Below are positions 53,259-61,782 of a DNA stretch of 64,000 nt, piece by piece; the first letter of the stretch is position 1, and the number at the start of each line of letters is the position of its first letter. Source of the stretch: Weissella viridescens (GTDB lineage Bacteria > Bacillota > Bacilli > Lactobacillales > Lactobacillaceae); NCBI RefSeq assembly GCF_003862435.1, contig NZ_RHGY01000001.1:62001-126000 (forward strand). The letters run 5' to 3'. The notes below the pieces were generated by a model that saw nothing but the letters and a program-made list of their open reading frames with translations, did not search any database and was not told the DNA's origin. Made by a program: the position numbers and the translations under genes.

Positions 53259-53314
53259 GATATTAATGAGAAATGTGCTAAACTGGTACTATTATACAAA
53301 AACGAGGTGCTGAT

Positions 53315-55213
53315 ATGACTAAAGTTCGTAAGCAAGATGATTTGTACGAAGCTGTCAATGGAGAATGGCAAGCCCAAGCGGTGATTCCTGATGACAAACC
53401 CCGTACTGGTGGTTTCAATGATTTGAGTGATGAAATTGAAACGTTGATGTTAGACACAACAGATGAATGGTTAGCAGGCAAGAATGTGCCAAATGATCCC
53501 ATTTTGCTAAACTTTGTAAAGTACCACAAAATGGCTAGCGATTGGGAAACCCGTGATGCCAAGGGTGCAGCACCAGTGACTGATTTGATTGAGCAATATA
53601 AGGCATTGGATTCTTTTGCTGACTACAATGCGCATTTGGTTGAATTGGAACAAGCCGGTTTACCGAATGGTGTGCCTTTTGGCATTGCGCCTGATTTTAA
53701 AGATGCCCAAACAAATGTTTTGTGGGCAGATAGCTTTGGCACAATTTTGCCAGATACAACATACTATGCCGATGATCATCCACAAAAGCAGGAATTGTTG
53801 GATAAGTGGCGTGAAACGCAAACAGCCCTATTCAAGTCTTTTGATTTCTCAGATGCTGAAATTGATGATATTTTGACGAAGAATTTAGCCTTTGATGCCC
53901 GGGTTGCTGCGCATGTCATGAGTAATGAAACGGCATCAGAAGTGACGAACGTTTATCATCCATATTCTTGGGACGAATTTGTAAAGTTAGCAGGACCTTT
54001 GGATGTGACGACATTGATTCAAGCACAATTAGGTCAAACACCAACTGACATTATTGTTTCAGAAGACGATTTCTGGAAAAATGCGGACCAATTCTATTCA
54101 GAAGAAGCATGGCCATTGTTAAAGGCACATTTGCTTGTTGCGATTGTAAATAGCTTTACGGCTTATCTTTCAAACGACATTCGTTTGTTAGCAGGTGCTT
54201 ACGGTCGTTATGTCTCTGGTGTGCCCGAGGCTAGTTCACAACGTAAGTCAGCCTATTACCTTGCTGAAGCATTTTATGACCAACCATTGGGATTGTGGTA
54301 TGCCAATGAAAAGTTCTCACCAGAGGCCAAAGCTGATGTTGAGCAAAAGGTTCAAACGATGATTGAAGTGTATAAGGTTCGCTTGAATTCAGTTGACTGG
54401 CTTCAACCTGAGACGAAAGAAAAGGCACAACTCAAGTTAAGTGTCATTAATCCACATATTGGGTACCCTGAAAAGTTGCCTGACCGTTTTGCTAAGCGCA
54501 TGATTGCCAAAGATGATGATCTTGTTTCGGCAGCACGTCGTTTCCGTGAGCAAGCAACTCAAGAAGCATGGGGTCGTTGGAACCAACCAGTTGATCAATC
54601 AGAATGGAGTATGCCTGCAAACATGGTAAACGCCTATTATGATCCACAACAAAATCAAATTGTCTTCCCTGCTGCAATTTTACAAGCACCATTCTATAGT
54701 CTAGAACAAACATCATCACAAAATTATGGTGGGATTGGGGCAGTGATTGCGCATGAAATTTCGCACGCCTTTGATACAAATGGGGCTGAGTTTGATGAAC
54801 ATGGTAATTTGAATAATTGGTGGACGGAAGCGGACTTCGCGGCCTTTAAGGAACGCACCCAAAAGGTCGTTGATGAATTTGATGGTCTCGACGTTGAAGG
54901 CGTTTCCGTTAATGGTAAGCTAACTGTTTCTGAAAACGTCGCTGATTTAGGTGGTCTTGCTGACGCTCTGCAAGCGGCCCAGTTAGAAGAAGATTACTCC
55001 GCTGATGAATTCTTTACGAATTGGGCGCGAATTTGGCGTCAGAAGCGTCGCCCTGAATACGCTAAGATGGTGACTGCAATTGATGTCCATGCGCCAAATA
55101 ATTATCGTGCAAATGTACCGGTAACTAATTTTGATGAATTCTATACAACTTATGATGTAAAACCAACGGATGGTATGTACCGTGCGCCAAGTGATCGCGT
55201 GATTATTTGGTAG
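53315..55213 (+). CDS. pepO: M13-family metallopeptidase PepO
   Basis: 632 residues. A zinc endopeptidase of the neprilysin type that degrades peptides of moderate size. Zinc motif VIAHEISHAFDTNGA (HExxH) near residue 483; further Glu ligand in ENVADLGGLADAL (ExxxD); substrate-site motif NAYYDPQQNQIVFPA. No signal peptide, as in cytoplasmic PepO of lactic acid bacteria. GAGGTGCTGAT precedes the start. It complements the peptide transporter. Confidence 0.95.
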   Translation: MTKVRKQDDLYEAVNGEWQAQAVIPDDKPRTGGFNDLSDEIETLMLDTTDEWLAGKNVPNDPILLNFVKYHKMASDWETRDAKGAAPVTDLIEQYKALDSFADYNAHLVELEQAGLPNGVPFGIAPDFKDAQTNVLWADSFGTILPDTTYYADDHPQKQELLDKWRETQTALFKSFDFSDAEIDDILTKNLAFDARVAAHVMSNETASEVTNVYHPYSWDEFVKLAGPLDVTTLIQAQLGQTPTDIIVSEDDFWKNADQFYSEEAWPLLKAHLLVAIVNSFTAYLSNDIRLLAGAYGRYVSGVPEASSQRKSAYYLAEAFYDQPLGLWYANEKFSPEAKADVEQKVQTMIEVYKVRLNSVDWLQPETKEKAQLKLSVINPHIGYPEKLPDRFAKRMIAKDDDLVSAARRFREQATQEAWGRWNQPVDQSEWSMPANMVNAYYDPQQNQIVFPAAILQAPFYSLEQTSSQNYGGIGAVIAHEISHAFDTNGAEFDEHGNLNNWWTEADFAAFKERTQKVVDEFDGLDVEGVSVNGKLTVSENVADLGGLADALQAAQLEEDYSADEFFTNWARIWRQKRRPEYAKMVTAIDVHAPNNYRANVPVTNFDEFYTTYDVKPTDGMYRAPSDRVIIW

Positions 55214-55223
55214 GTTTTCTCGC

Positions 55224-55264
55224 TGAAACACGATTTCTTTACAATAGAAATCGTGTTTTTTTGT
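55224..55264 (+). terminator. Terminator after pepO
   Basis: AACACGATTTCT / AGAAATCGTGTT stem with T run. Confidence 0.9.
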
Positions 55265-55315
55265 CGAGAAAGGTATAGACTGAGTGGTGAACAAGAGTAT
55301 GCTAAATAGAAGTGT

Positions 55316-55335
55316 TATGTGATTAAAGTCACATA
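55316..55335. promoter_or_regulatory. FNR/CRP-type palindrome upstream of adhE
   Basis: TATGTGA-N6-TCACATA, a perfect 7-bp inverted repeat of the TGTGA-N6-TCACA type, about 83 bases before the adhE -35 box. Confidence 0.65.
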
Positions 55336-55404
55336 CAGAACGCATGCACCGATATGGAATGGAAAAAGCCAGTTTAAACCGTTTTAAAAGAGATTGAAAA
55401 AAAC

Positions 55405-55445
55405 TTCACAAGAACTGTTGACACCACTTTGTGAAATGTTATACT
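55405..55445 (+). promoter_or_regulatory. adhE promoter with everted TTCACAA/TTGTGAA repeats
   Basis: TTGACA (55418-55423), 16 bases, extended -10 TGTTATACT (TATACT 55440-55445). TTCACAA at 55405-55411 and TTGTGAA at 55429-55435 flank the -35 box. The half-sites resemble Rex half-sites (TTGTGAA), but their orientation is reversed relative to the canonical Rex operator. Confidence 0.65.
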
Positions 55446-55502
55446 AAGTATTGTTGATAGAGATAAAGAAATAAAACCTACATAAAAGAGGAGATCTTAC
55501 TG

Positions 55503-58199
55503 ATGGCAGAAGCACCTAAGAATAAGAAAAAAGAATTAACTCCAGAAGAGAAGGCTCAAAAGAAGGCCGACGCCGAGGCGCAAACAGAAGCCTTGGTTGA
55601 AAAGGCCCAAGTTGCCTTTAACGAATTCAAGACATTTAGCCAAGAACAAGTCGACAAGATCGTTGCCGCTATGGCATTGGCTGGTTCAGAAAACTCATTG
55701 CTTCTTGCTCACGAAGCACACGATGAAACTGGTCGTGGAGTTGTTGAAGATAAGGATACAAAGAACAAGTTCGCTTCAGAATCTGTTTACAACGCTATCC
55801 GTAACGACCGTACTGTTGGTGTAATCAGCGAAGACAAGGTTAAGGGACAAGTTAAGGTTGCTGCCCCACTTGGTATTTTGGCTGGTATCGTGCCAACAAC
55901 TAACCCAACATCAACGACTATTTTCAAGTCAATGATGGCGGCTAAGACACGTAACGTGATTATCTTTGCGTTCCACCCACAAGCACAACAATCATCAGTT
56001 CATGCTGCACAAATCGTTTACGATGCAGCCGTTAAGGCTGGTGCCCCAAAGAACTTTATCCAATGGATTGAAAAGCCATCAATTGATGCAACTAACGCAT
56101 TGATTACAAACCATGGCATTGCTTCAATCTTGGCTACTGGTGGACCTGGAATGGTTAACGCTGCTTTGCACTCAGGTAACCCATCAATGGGTGTTGGTGC
56201 TGGTAACGGTGCTGTTTACATTGACGCCACTGCTAACATCGACCGTGCCGTTGAAGATTTGCTTATCTCAAAGCGTTTCGACAACAGTATGATCTGTGCC
56301 GCTGAAAACTCAGTTGTTATTGATGCATCAGTTTATGACAAGTTCATGGACCAATTGCAAAAGCAAGGTGGTTACTTGGTACCTAAGAAGGACTACCAAA
56401 AGATTGCTGACTACGCTTTCAAGCCAAATGCTGAAGGTTATGGTGTTGCTGGACCTGTTGCCGGACGTCCAGGACCTTGGATTGCTGAACAAGCTGGTGT
56501 TAAGGTTCCTGAAGGTAAGGATGTCTTGTTGTTCGAATTGGACAAGAAGAACATCGGTGAAGCTTTGTCATCAGAAAAGTTGAGCCCAATGCTTTCAGTA
56601 TATAAGGCGGAATCACGTGATGAAGCCATCGAAATTGTACGTTCATTGCTCAACTACCAAGGTGCTGGACACAACGCCGCTATCCAAATTGGGGCGCAAA
56701 ACGACCCATTCGTTAAGGAATATGCTGACGCCGTTGAAGCATCACGTATCTTGGTTAACCAACCAGATACACTTGGTGGAATCGGAGACGTTTATTCAGA
56801 TGCTATGCGTCCATCATTGACGCTTGGAACTGGTTCATGGGGGAAGAATTCATTGTCACATAACTTGTCTACAGATGATCTATTGAATGTTAAAACTGTT
56901 GCTCGTCGTCGTAACCGTCCACAATGGGTACGTCTACCAGAGAACATTTACTACGAATCAAACGGAATTTCATACTTGCAAGATGTTGAAGGTGTAGAAC
57001 GTGCCTTCATCGTTGCTGACCCAGGTATGGTACAATTCGGATTCGTTGACGAAGTGCTTGATCAATTAGCATTGCGTGAGAAGCCTGTTAAGACTTCAAT
57101 CTACGGAACTGTTAAGCCTGATCCAACACTTGGACAAACAATCGAAATTGCTAAGCAAATGGCTGACTTCAAGCCAGATTCAGTTATCCTAATCGGTGGT
57201 GGATCAGCGCTTGATGCAGGTAAGATTGCCCGTTACATCTACGAATACTCACAACAACATGAAGGTGTCTTGGATGATCCTGAAGCAATGAAGGAACTCT
57301 TCCAAAAGTTGCAACAAAAGTTCATCGATATCCGTAAGCGTATCGTTAAGTTCGAAGAGCAACCATTGACAAAGATGATTGCTATCCCAACAACTTCAGG
57401 AACTGGTTCAGAAGTGACGCCATTCGCGGTTATCACTGATGATGAAACTCACGTGAAGTACCCATTGGCTGACTATGCTTTGACACCACAAGCTGCCATT
57501 GTTGACCCTGAATTCGTTATGACTGTGCCAAAGCGTACGGTTGCTTACTCAGGTTTGGATTCATTGTCACACGCTTTGGAATCATACGTATCAGTTATGG
57601 CTTCAGACTTCACACGTCCATGGGCTTTGCAAGCTATCAAGTTAATCTTTGATAACTTGGTTGAATCATACAACTATGATCCACAACACCCAACTAAGGA
57701 AGGTCAAACAGCCCGTGCTAACATGCACTACGCTGCAACATTGGCTGGTATGTCATTCGCCAATGCCTTCTTGGGATTGAACCACGCCATTGCCCACAAG
57801 ACTGGTGGAGAATTCAACTTGCCTCACGGATTGGCCATCTCAATTGCTATGCCACACGTTATTAAGTTCAACGCGGTTACTGGAAACGTTAAGCGTACAC
57901 CATTCCCACGTTACGAAACATACCGTGCCCAAAAGGATTACGCCGATATCGCACGTTACATCGGTTTGGAAGGTAAGGATGACGCAGCCCTTGTTGACGC
58001 ATTGCTAGCAAAGATCAAGGAATTGACTGATGCTTTGGATGTTGATACTACTTTGACTGGAAACGGTGTTTCAAAGAAGGCTGTTGAAGAAAGTGTTGAT
58101 CGTTTGTCTGACTTGGTTTACGATGACCAAACAATCGGAACAAACCCACGTCAACCATTCTTGGAAGAAATCAAGCAACTATTGTTGGATGAAATCTAA
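55503..58199 (+). CDS. adhE: Bifunctional acetaldehyde/alcohol dehydrogenase
   Basis: 898 residues. The N-terminal half is an acetaldehyde dehydrogenase (catalytic Cys in NSMICAAENSVV near residue 265), the C-terminal half an iron-dependent alcohol dehydrogenase (GGGSALDAGK near 576; His ligands in AFLGLNHAIAHKTGG near residues 760-765). It converts acetyl-CoA to ethanol and regenerates NAD+, the electron outlet of heterofermentation with phosphoketolase. GAGGAGAT precedes the start; strong codon bias. Confidence 0.97.
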   Translation: MAEAPKNKKKELTPEEKAQKKADAEAQTEALVEKAQVAFNEFKTFSQEQVDKIVAAMALAGSENSLLLAHEAHDETGRGVVEDKDTKNKFASESVYNAIRNDRTVGVISEDKVKGQVKVAAPLGILAGIVPTTNPTSTTIFKSMMAAKTRNVIIFAFHPQAQQSSVHAAQIVYDAAVKAGAPKNFIQWIEKPSIDATNALITNHGIASILATGGPGMVNAALHSGNPSMGVGAGNGAVYIDATANIDRAVEDLLISKRFDNSMICAAENSVVIDASVYDKFMDQLQKQGGYLVPKKDYQKIADYAFKPNAEGYGVAGPVAGRPGPWIAEQAGVKVPEGKDVLLFELDKKNIGEALSSEKLSPMLSVYKAESRDEAIEIVRSLLNYQGAGHNAAIQIGAQNDPFVKEYADAVEASRILVNQPDTLGGIGDVYSDAMRPSLTLGTGSWGKNSLSHNLSTDDLLNVKTVARRRNRPQWVRLPENIYYESNGISYLQDVEGVERAFIVADPGMVQFGFVDEVLDQLALREKPVKTSIYGTVKPDPTLGQTIEIAKQMADFKPDSVILIGGGSALDAGKIARYIYEYSQQHEGVLDDPEAMKELFQKLQQKFIDIRKRIVKFEEQPLTKMIAIPTTSGTGSEVTPFAVITDDETHVKYPLADYALTPQAAIVDPEFVMTVPKRTVAYSGLDSLSHALESYVSVMASDFTRPWALQAIKLIFDNLVESYNYDPQHPTKEGQTARANMHYAATLAGMSFANAFLGLNHAIAHKTGGEFNLPHGLAISIAMPHVIKFNAVTGNVKRTPFPRYETYRAQKDYADIARYIGLEGKDDAALVDALLAKIKELTDALDVDTTLTGNGVSKKAVEESVDRLSDLVYDDQTIGTNPRQPFLEEIKQLLLDEI

Positions 58200-58216
58200 G
58201 CAAAATTAAAGTTAAA

Positions 58217-58248
58217 CAAAAGCACTCGGAGTTTCCGGGTGCTTTTTT
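58217..58248 (+). terminator. Terminator after adhE
   Basis: AAAGCACTCGGAG / CCGGGTGCTTTT stem (with wobble) and T run. Confidence 0.8.
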
Positions 58249-58264
58249 GTTTTTTAAAACCAAT

Positions 58265-58299
58265 AAAAAAAGCTCAAGCAGATGCTTGGGCTTTTTGCT
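58265..58299. terminator. Terminator of exoA (bidirectional)
   Basis: AAAGCTCAAGCA / TGCTTGGGCTTT stem flanked by A-rich and T-rich runs between convergent genes. Confidence 0.8.
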
Positions 58300-59133
58300 T
58301 TAGCTAAGGCTAAAATCTTTCAGGACTAATTGGATCGGGGCGTGATCTTGACGTGCGCCAGTGTCGATGACATCAAGACTAACTAAGTCGTCACCAAGTT
58401 GCTTTGAAATGAGGTAGTAATCAATCCGCCAACCGGCGTTGTTGATTTTTGATTGCTTGGCGATTTGTGACCACCATGTATAGACCCCAGTTGTTTCAGG
58501 ATGCAAAGTCCGGAAAGTATCAAGGTAACCGGCATTCAGCAAATCAGTGAAATCAGCGCGTTCTTCGTCAGTGAAGCCAGCGCTGTGGTGATTGGTTTTA
58601 GGATTCTTCAAATCAATCTCTTCATGCGCAACATTAAAGTCACCAGAGAAGATAACCGGCTTTTGTGCATTGAGAGAATCGATATAAGCCATATAGGCTT
58701 TGTCCCATTCTTGACGCTCTTCAAGGCGGGCTAGTTCACGGCCTGAATTAGGCGTATAAACGGTCGATACGAACGCGTTTGGGAATTCAAGGGTAATAAT
58801 CCGACCTTCTTGATCCATTTCGCCAGGTGCCCCAATTTCAGGCATTGTCACGGCGATTGGTTCTGCTTTGGTCAACATCATGGTTCCAGAATAACCAGTA
58901 CGCGCCGTACTGAAGTTCAAGTAACGGTGGTAATCAGGGAATAGTTCATCTAATGCTGTTGCTTGTTTCTTGGTTAAGCCGGTTGGACGTAGCTTTGTTT
59001 CTTGGATGGCTAAGACGTCTGGGGCAAGCTCGGCTAAATGCTGCAAAGTCGCCCAGGTCATTTCGCCACGTGGTGATTTGTGTTCGACGGCAGCATTGAT
59101 ACTATCAATGTTCCATGAGATGAAAGTTGGCAT
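58300..59133 (-). CDS. exoA: Exodeoxyribonuclease III / AP endonuclease
   Basis: 277 residues. Repairs abasic sites. Motifs: ISWNIDSINA at the start, AIQETKLR (Glu metal ligand), YTPNSG, SGDFNVAHEEIDLKNP, and DHAPIQL at the end. The ATG at 59133 follows AGGACGG on the minus strand. The open frame extends further upstream through a tRNA gene, but that part is not coding. Length fits the family. Confidence 0.94.
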   Translation of the reverse strand: MPTFISWNIDSINAAVEHKSPRGEMTWATLQHLAELAPDVLAIQETKLRPTGLTKKQATALDELFPDYHRYLNFSTARTGYSGTMMLTKAEPIAVTMPEIGAPGEMDQEGRIITLEFPNAFVSTVYTPNSGRELARLEERQEWDKAYMAYIDSLNAQKPVIFSGDFNVAHEEIDLKNPKTNHHSAGFTDEERADFTDLLNAGYLDTFRTLHPETTGVYTWWSQIAKQSKINNAGWRIDYYLISKQLGDDLVSLDVIDTGARQDHAPIQLVLKDFSLS

Positions 59134-59316
59134 AATATTCCGTCCTTTTTTTCTTATTGTGTTCATTGTAATGTATTTAGGCGATAAAGTGTTAGGAAAA
59201 ATGATGTTGGGATGTGGGTGATGGATGCATGATTTCATGCGAGACCTTGTGTGAATTGATTTTTTGGCAAAATAAAAAGCGCAACCGAAATTGCGCTCAC
59301 GTGAGTTGATGACTGA

Positions 59317-59388
59317 TAGCCCAACAGGGAGTCGAACCCTGGATTCCGCGCTGAGAACGCGACGTCTTGACCACTTGACCATTGGGCC
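59317..59388 (-). tRNA. tRNA-Glu (CTC), copy 1
   Basis: 72 bases on the minus strand. Acceptor GGCCCAA / TTGGGCT, anticodon loop TTCTCAG with anticodon CTC, T-arm GGGTTCGACTCCC, discriminator A. CCA not encoded. Confidence 0.92.
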
Positions 59389-59421
59389 ATGATGATAGTT
59401 TGTAGACTATACCCAAATCGA

Positions 59422-59493
59422 TAGCCCAACAGGGAGTCGAACCCTGGATTCCGCGCTGAGAACGCGACGTCTTGACCACTTGACCATTGGGCC
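59422..59493 (-). tRNA. tRNA-Glu (CTC), copy 2
   Basis: Identical to copy 1; transcribed first (upstream on the minus strand). Confidence 0.92.
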
Positions 59494-59517
59494 AAAATAT
59501 CATCACAACAATAGTTA

Positions 59518-59547
59518 ACTATAACAGATGGCATAAATTGTTGTCAA
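59518..59547 (-). promoter_or_regulatory. Promoter of the tRNA-Glu pair
   Basis: On the minus strand TTGACA (59547-59542), 18 bases, extended -10 TGTTATAGT (TATAGT 59523-59518). Confidence 0.65.
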
Positions 59548-59645
59548 TTAAAATTTGGCGGGACGTAGTTAGAATTATGCGCCGCAAAAATGCTATAATA
59601 GTGGTAACATACGACAACGAACAACGATGATGAGGAGTGAGCACA

Positions 59646-60323
59646 ATGGCATTTAACTTATACTTAGTACGACACGGTCAAACATACTTAAACAAGTATG
59701 GACGGATGCAAGGATGGACGGATGCACCACTAACTGAAAGTGGTCTTTCAGATGCAGACGCAGCAGGAACACGCTTGGCTAATGTGCACTTTGATGCTGC
59801 TTATTCTTCAGATTTATCACGCGCGCGCATTACTGCTGAACATATTTTAGAAGCCAACCAAAACAGTGGGGACCTCTTTAAGCCTACTGAAATTTGGAAC
59901 TTCCGTGAAGTTTTCTTTGGTAGTTATGAAGGCCTACGTGGTGATGTGATTGCACCAGAAATCGCAGAAAAGAAGGGGCTACCGAACGGACAAGTCGATA
60001 CTTACAGTGATTTGGTGGCTGAATTAGGTGCAGATGGCACAATGGATGCGTGCCGTGAATTTGATGCCTTTAAGGATGCTGAAGATTCAGCAATGTTTTG
60101 GAAGCGTTTTGACGCAGGGATGGATCAATTACGTGCCAACCATACTGATGGTGAGAACATCTTGGTTGTCGCACACGGAACAGTTGTCCGCAATGTCGCA
60201 GCCCGCTTTGCTGACGAAGATACGGCTAAGGTTGCGCCAGAAAACGGCATGGTTTCAGTTTGGACCGTTTCAGAGGATGATCTAACCATGGAAGCCTATA
60301 ACGATACAACAACAATTTGGTAA
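59646..60323 (+). CDS. Histidine phosphatase family protein
   Basis: 225 residues of the phosphoglycerate mutase-like branch. Catalytic motif YLVRHGQTYLN (phospho-His) near residue 9, second catalytic His in LVVAHGTVVRN, and the Glu in FREVFFGSYEG. Substrate unknown; it is not the glycolytic mutase, because the length and the loop differ. ATG 59646 with GAGGAG upstream is preferred over the GTG at 59637. It is followed by hflX after 14 bases. Confidence 0.88.
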   Translation: MAFNLYLVRHGQTYLNKYGRMQGWTDAPLTESGLSDADAAGTRLANVHFDAAYSSDLSRARITAEHILEANQNSGDLFKPTEIWNFREVFFGSYEGLRGDVIAPEIAEKKGLPNGQVDTYSDLVAELGADGTMDACREFDAFKDAEDSAMFWKRFDAGMDQLRANHTDGENILVVAHGTVVRNVAARFADEDTAKVAPENGMVSVWTVSEDDLTMEAYNDTTTIW

Positions 60324-60337
60324 AGATAGGAATTTAA

Positions 60338-61621
60338 ATGATAGAAAATGAAATGGACGAAAAACGCCCGGTAATCTTAGCTGGGTTAGATCGACAAAAT
60401 GATGATTTCGATTATCAAATGGAAGAGCTGGCTAATTTAGTCGAAGCAAACCATATGGACCCAGTGGCAACCGTCACACAAAAGTTGGACCGTCCAAATC
60501 CGGGGACTTATTTTGGAAAAGGGAAAGTGGAAGCGCTAAAAGAAGCGGTTGATTACTATCAAGTTGACATGGTGGTAACCAATGATGAATTGACGCCTTC
60601 GCAAATTCGTAATTTAGAAGCAGGCACGGGTGTGACAGTAATTGACCGAACAGCGTTAATCTTGGACATTTTCGCTTCTCGTGCCAAGACGAAGGTTGCT
60701 AAGCTTCAGGTTGAAATTGCGCAATTACAGTACCAGTTGCCACGTCTACGTACCTCAATGAATGTGCGTTTGGATCAGCAAACTGGTGGTAATGGTGGTA
60801 GCTTTACCAGTCGTGGAGCTGGTGAGACGAAGCTTGAAATGAACCGTCGTCATATTGAACATCAAATTGGTGAATTGCGTAAGGAATTAGCTGAAATTGA
60901 AGCGGATGATGCAACGCGTCGTGCCCGTCGTGAAAAAGAAAATATTAAAAATGTGGCCTTGATTGGATATACTAATGCCGGTAAATCAACGATTATGAAC
61001 GCGTTGGTGCGCCGCTTTGGTGAAAACCAAGATAAGACCGTCTTCCAAGCTGATATGCTGTTTGCGACTTTGGAAACATCAGTCCGTAAATTGAACTTGC
61101 CAGATAAGCAAAGTTTCTTGCTTTCTGATACGGTTGGTTTCGTGTCACACTTACCCCACGGTTTAGTTGCGGCCTTTAAGGCAACCTTAGCTGAAGCTGC
61201 TTCAGCAGATCTTTTGGTGCAAGTGGTCGACTATTCAGATCCAAATTACAAGGAAATGATGAAGACGACGGCTGATACGCTTAAAGAAATCGGGGTTGGC
61301 GATATTCCGATGATTGTCGTTTATAATAAAGCCGACAAGTGCGAAGATGTGCCATACCCTGAACGTGAAGGCGATGACCTCATTCTTTCAGCGCCTGAGG
61401 AAAGTTCACAAGATATGTTACTTGATGCGATTCGCCAACACATCTTTTCTGATTTGATTGAAAAGACTGTGTTGATTCCATTTGACCAAGGCCAAGTGGT
61501 TTCAGAATTGAACGATCAAGCAACGGTCTTATCAACTGAATATGTTGAGAACGGAACGCAAATGCAAGTGATTTTAACCCCAACACAATTGGGACGATTT
61601 GAAAAATACGTGATTGACTAA
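60338..61621 (+). CDS. hflX: GTPase HflX
   Basis: 427 residues. N-terminal HflX domain with PGTYFGKGKVEALKEAV and the glycine-rich GGNGGSFTSRGAGETKLE, followed by a G domain (G1 GYTNAGKSTIMNAL, G3 DTVGFVSHLPHGLV, G4 NKADKCED). It binds 50S subunits and splits stalled ribosomes under stress in other bacteria. AGGAATTT precedes the start; terminator downstream. Confidence 0.94.
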   Translation: MIENEMDEKRPVILAGLDRQNDDFDYQMEELANLVEANHMDPVATVTQKLDRPNPGTYFGKGKVEALKEAVDYYQVDMVVTNDELTPSQIRNLEAGTGVTVIDRTALILDIFASRAKTKVAKLQVEIAQLQYQLPRLRTSMNVRLDQQTGGNGGSFTSRGAGETKLEMNRRHIEHQIGELRKELAEIEADDATRRARREKENIKNVALIGYTNAGKSTIMNALVRRFGENQDKTVFQADMLFATLETSVRKLNLPDKQSFLLSDTVGFVSHLPHGLVAAFKATLAEAASADLLVQVVDYSDPNYKEMMKTTADTLKEIGVGDIPMIVVYNKADKCEDVPYPEREGDDLILSAPEESSQDMLLDAIRQHIFSDLIEKTVLIPFDQGQVVSELNDQATVLSTEYVENGTQMQVILTPTQLGRFEKYVID

Positions 61622-61628
61622 TAAATCA

Positions 61629-61665
61629 AAACACACCTAATCTTAGGTGTGTTTTCGTTTTTTTA
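61629..61665 (+). terminator. Terminator after hflX
   Basis: AACACACCTAA / TTAGGTGTGTT stem with T-rich tail. Confidence 0.85.
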
Positions 61666-61782
61666 GCTTACAAATGATACAGATTTTTAAATGTGTTGAT
61701 AACACTAAGGTTTTGCGTGATTTATTAAAATATTGTGATAGAATAAGAACACATGTTAAGGCGCGAAGTATAGGAGAACGAT

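Noticed and set aside
59134-59382. N-terminal extension of the exoA frame through a tRNA-Glu gene
   Set aside because: The frame stays open by chance through the tRNA. The real start at 59133 has a ribosome site and matches the family N-terminus.
59235-59534. Two repeat-like ORFs with the phrase SARNPGFDSLLGY
   Set aside because: They are the two tRNA-Glu genes translated by chance; the repeated peptide is the repeated tRNA.
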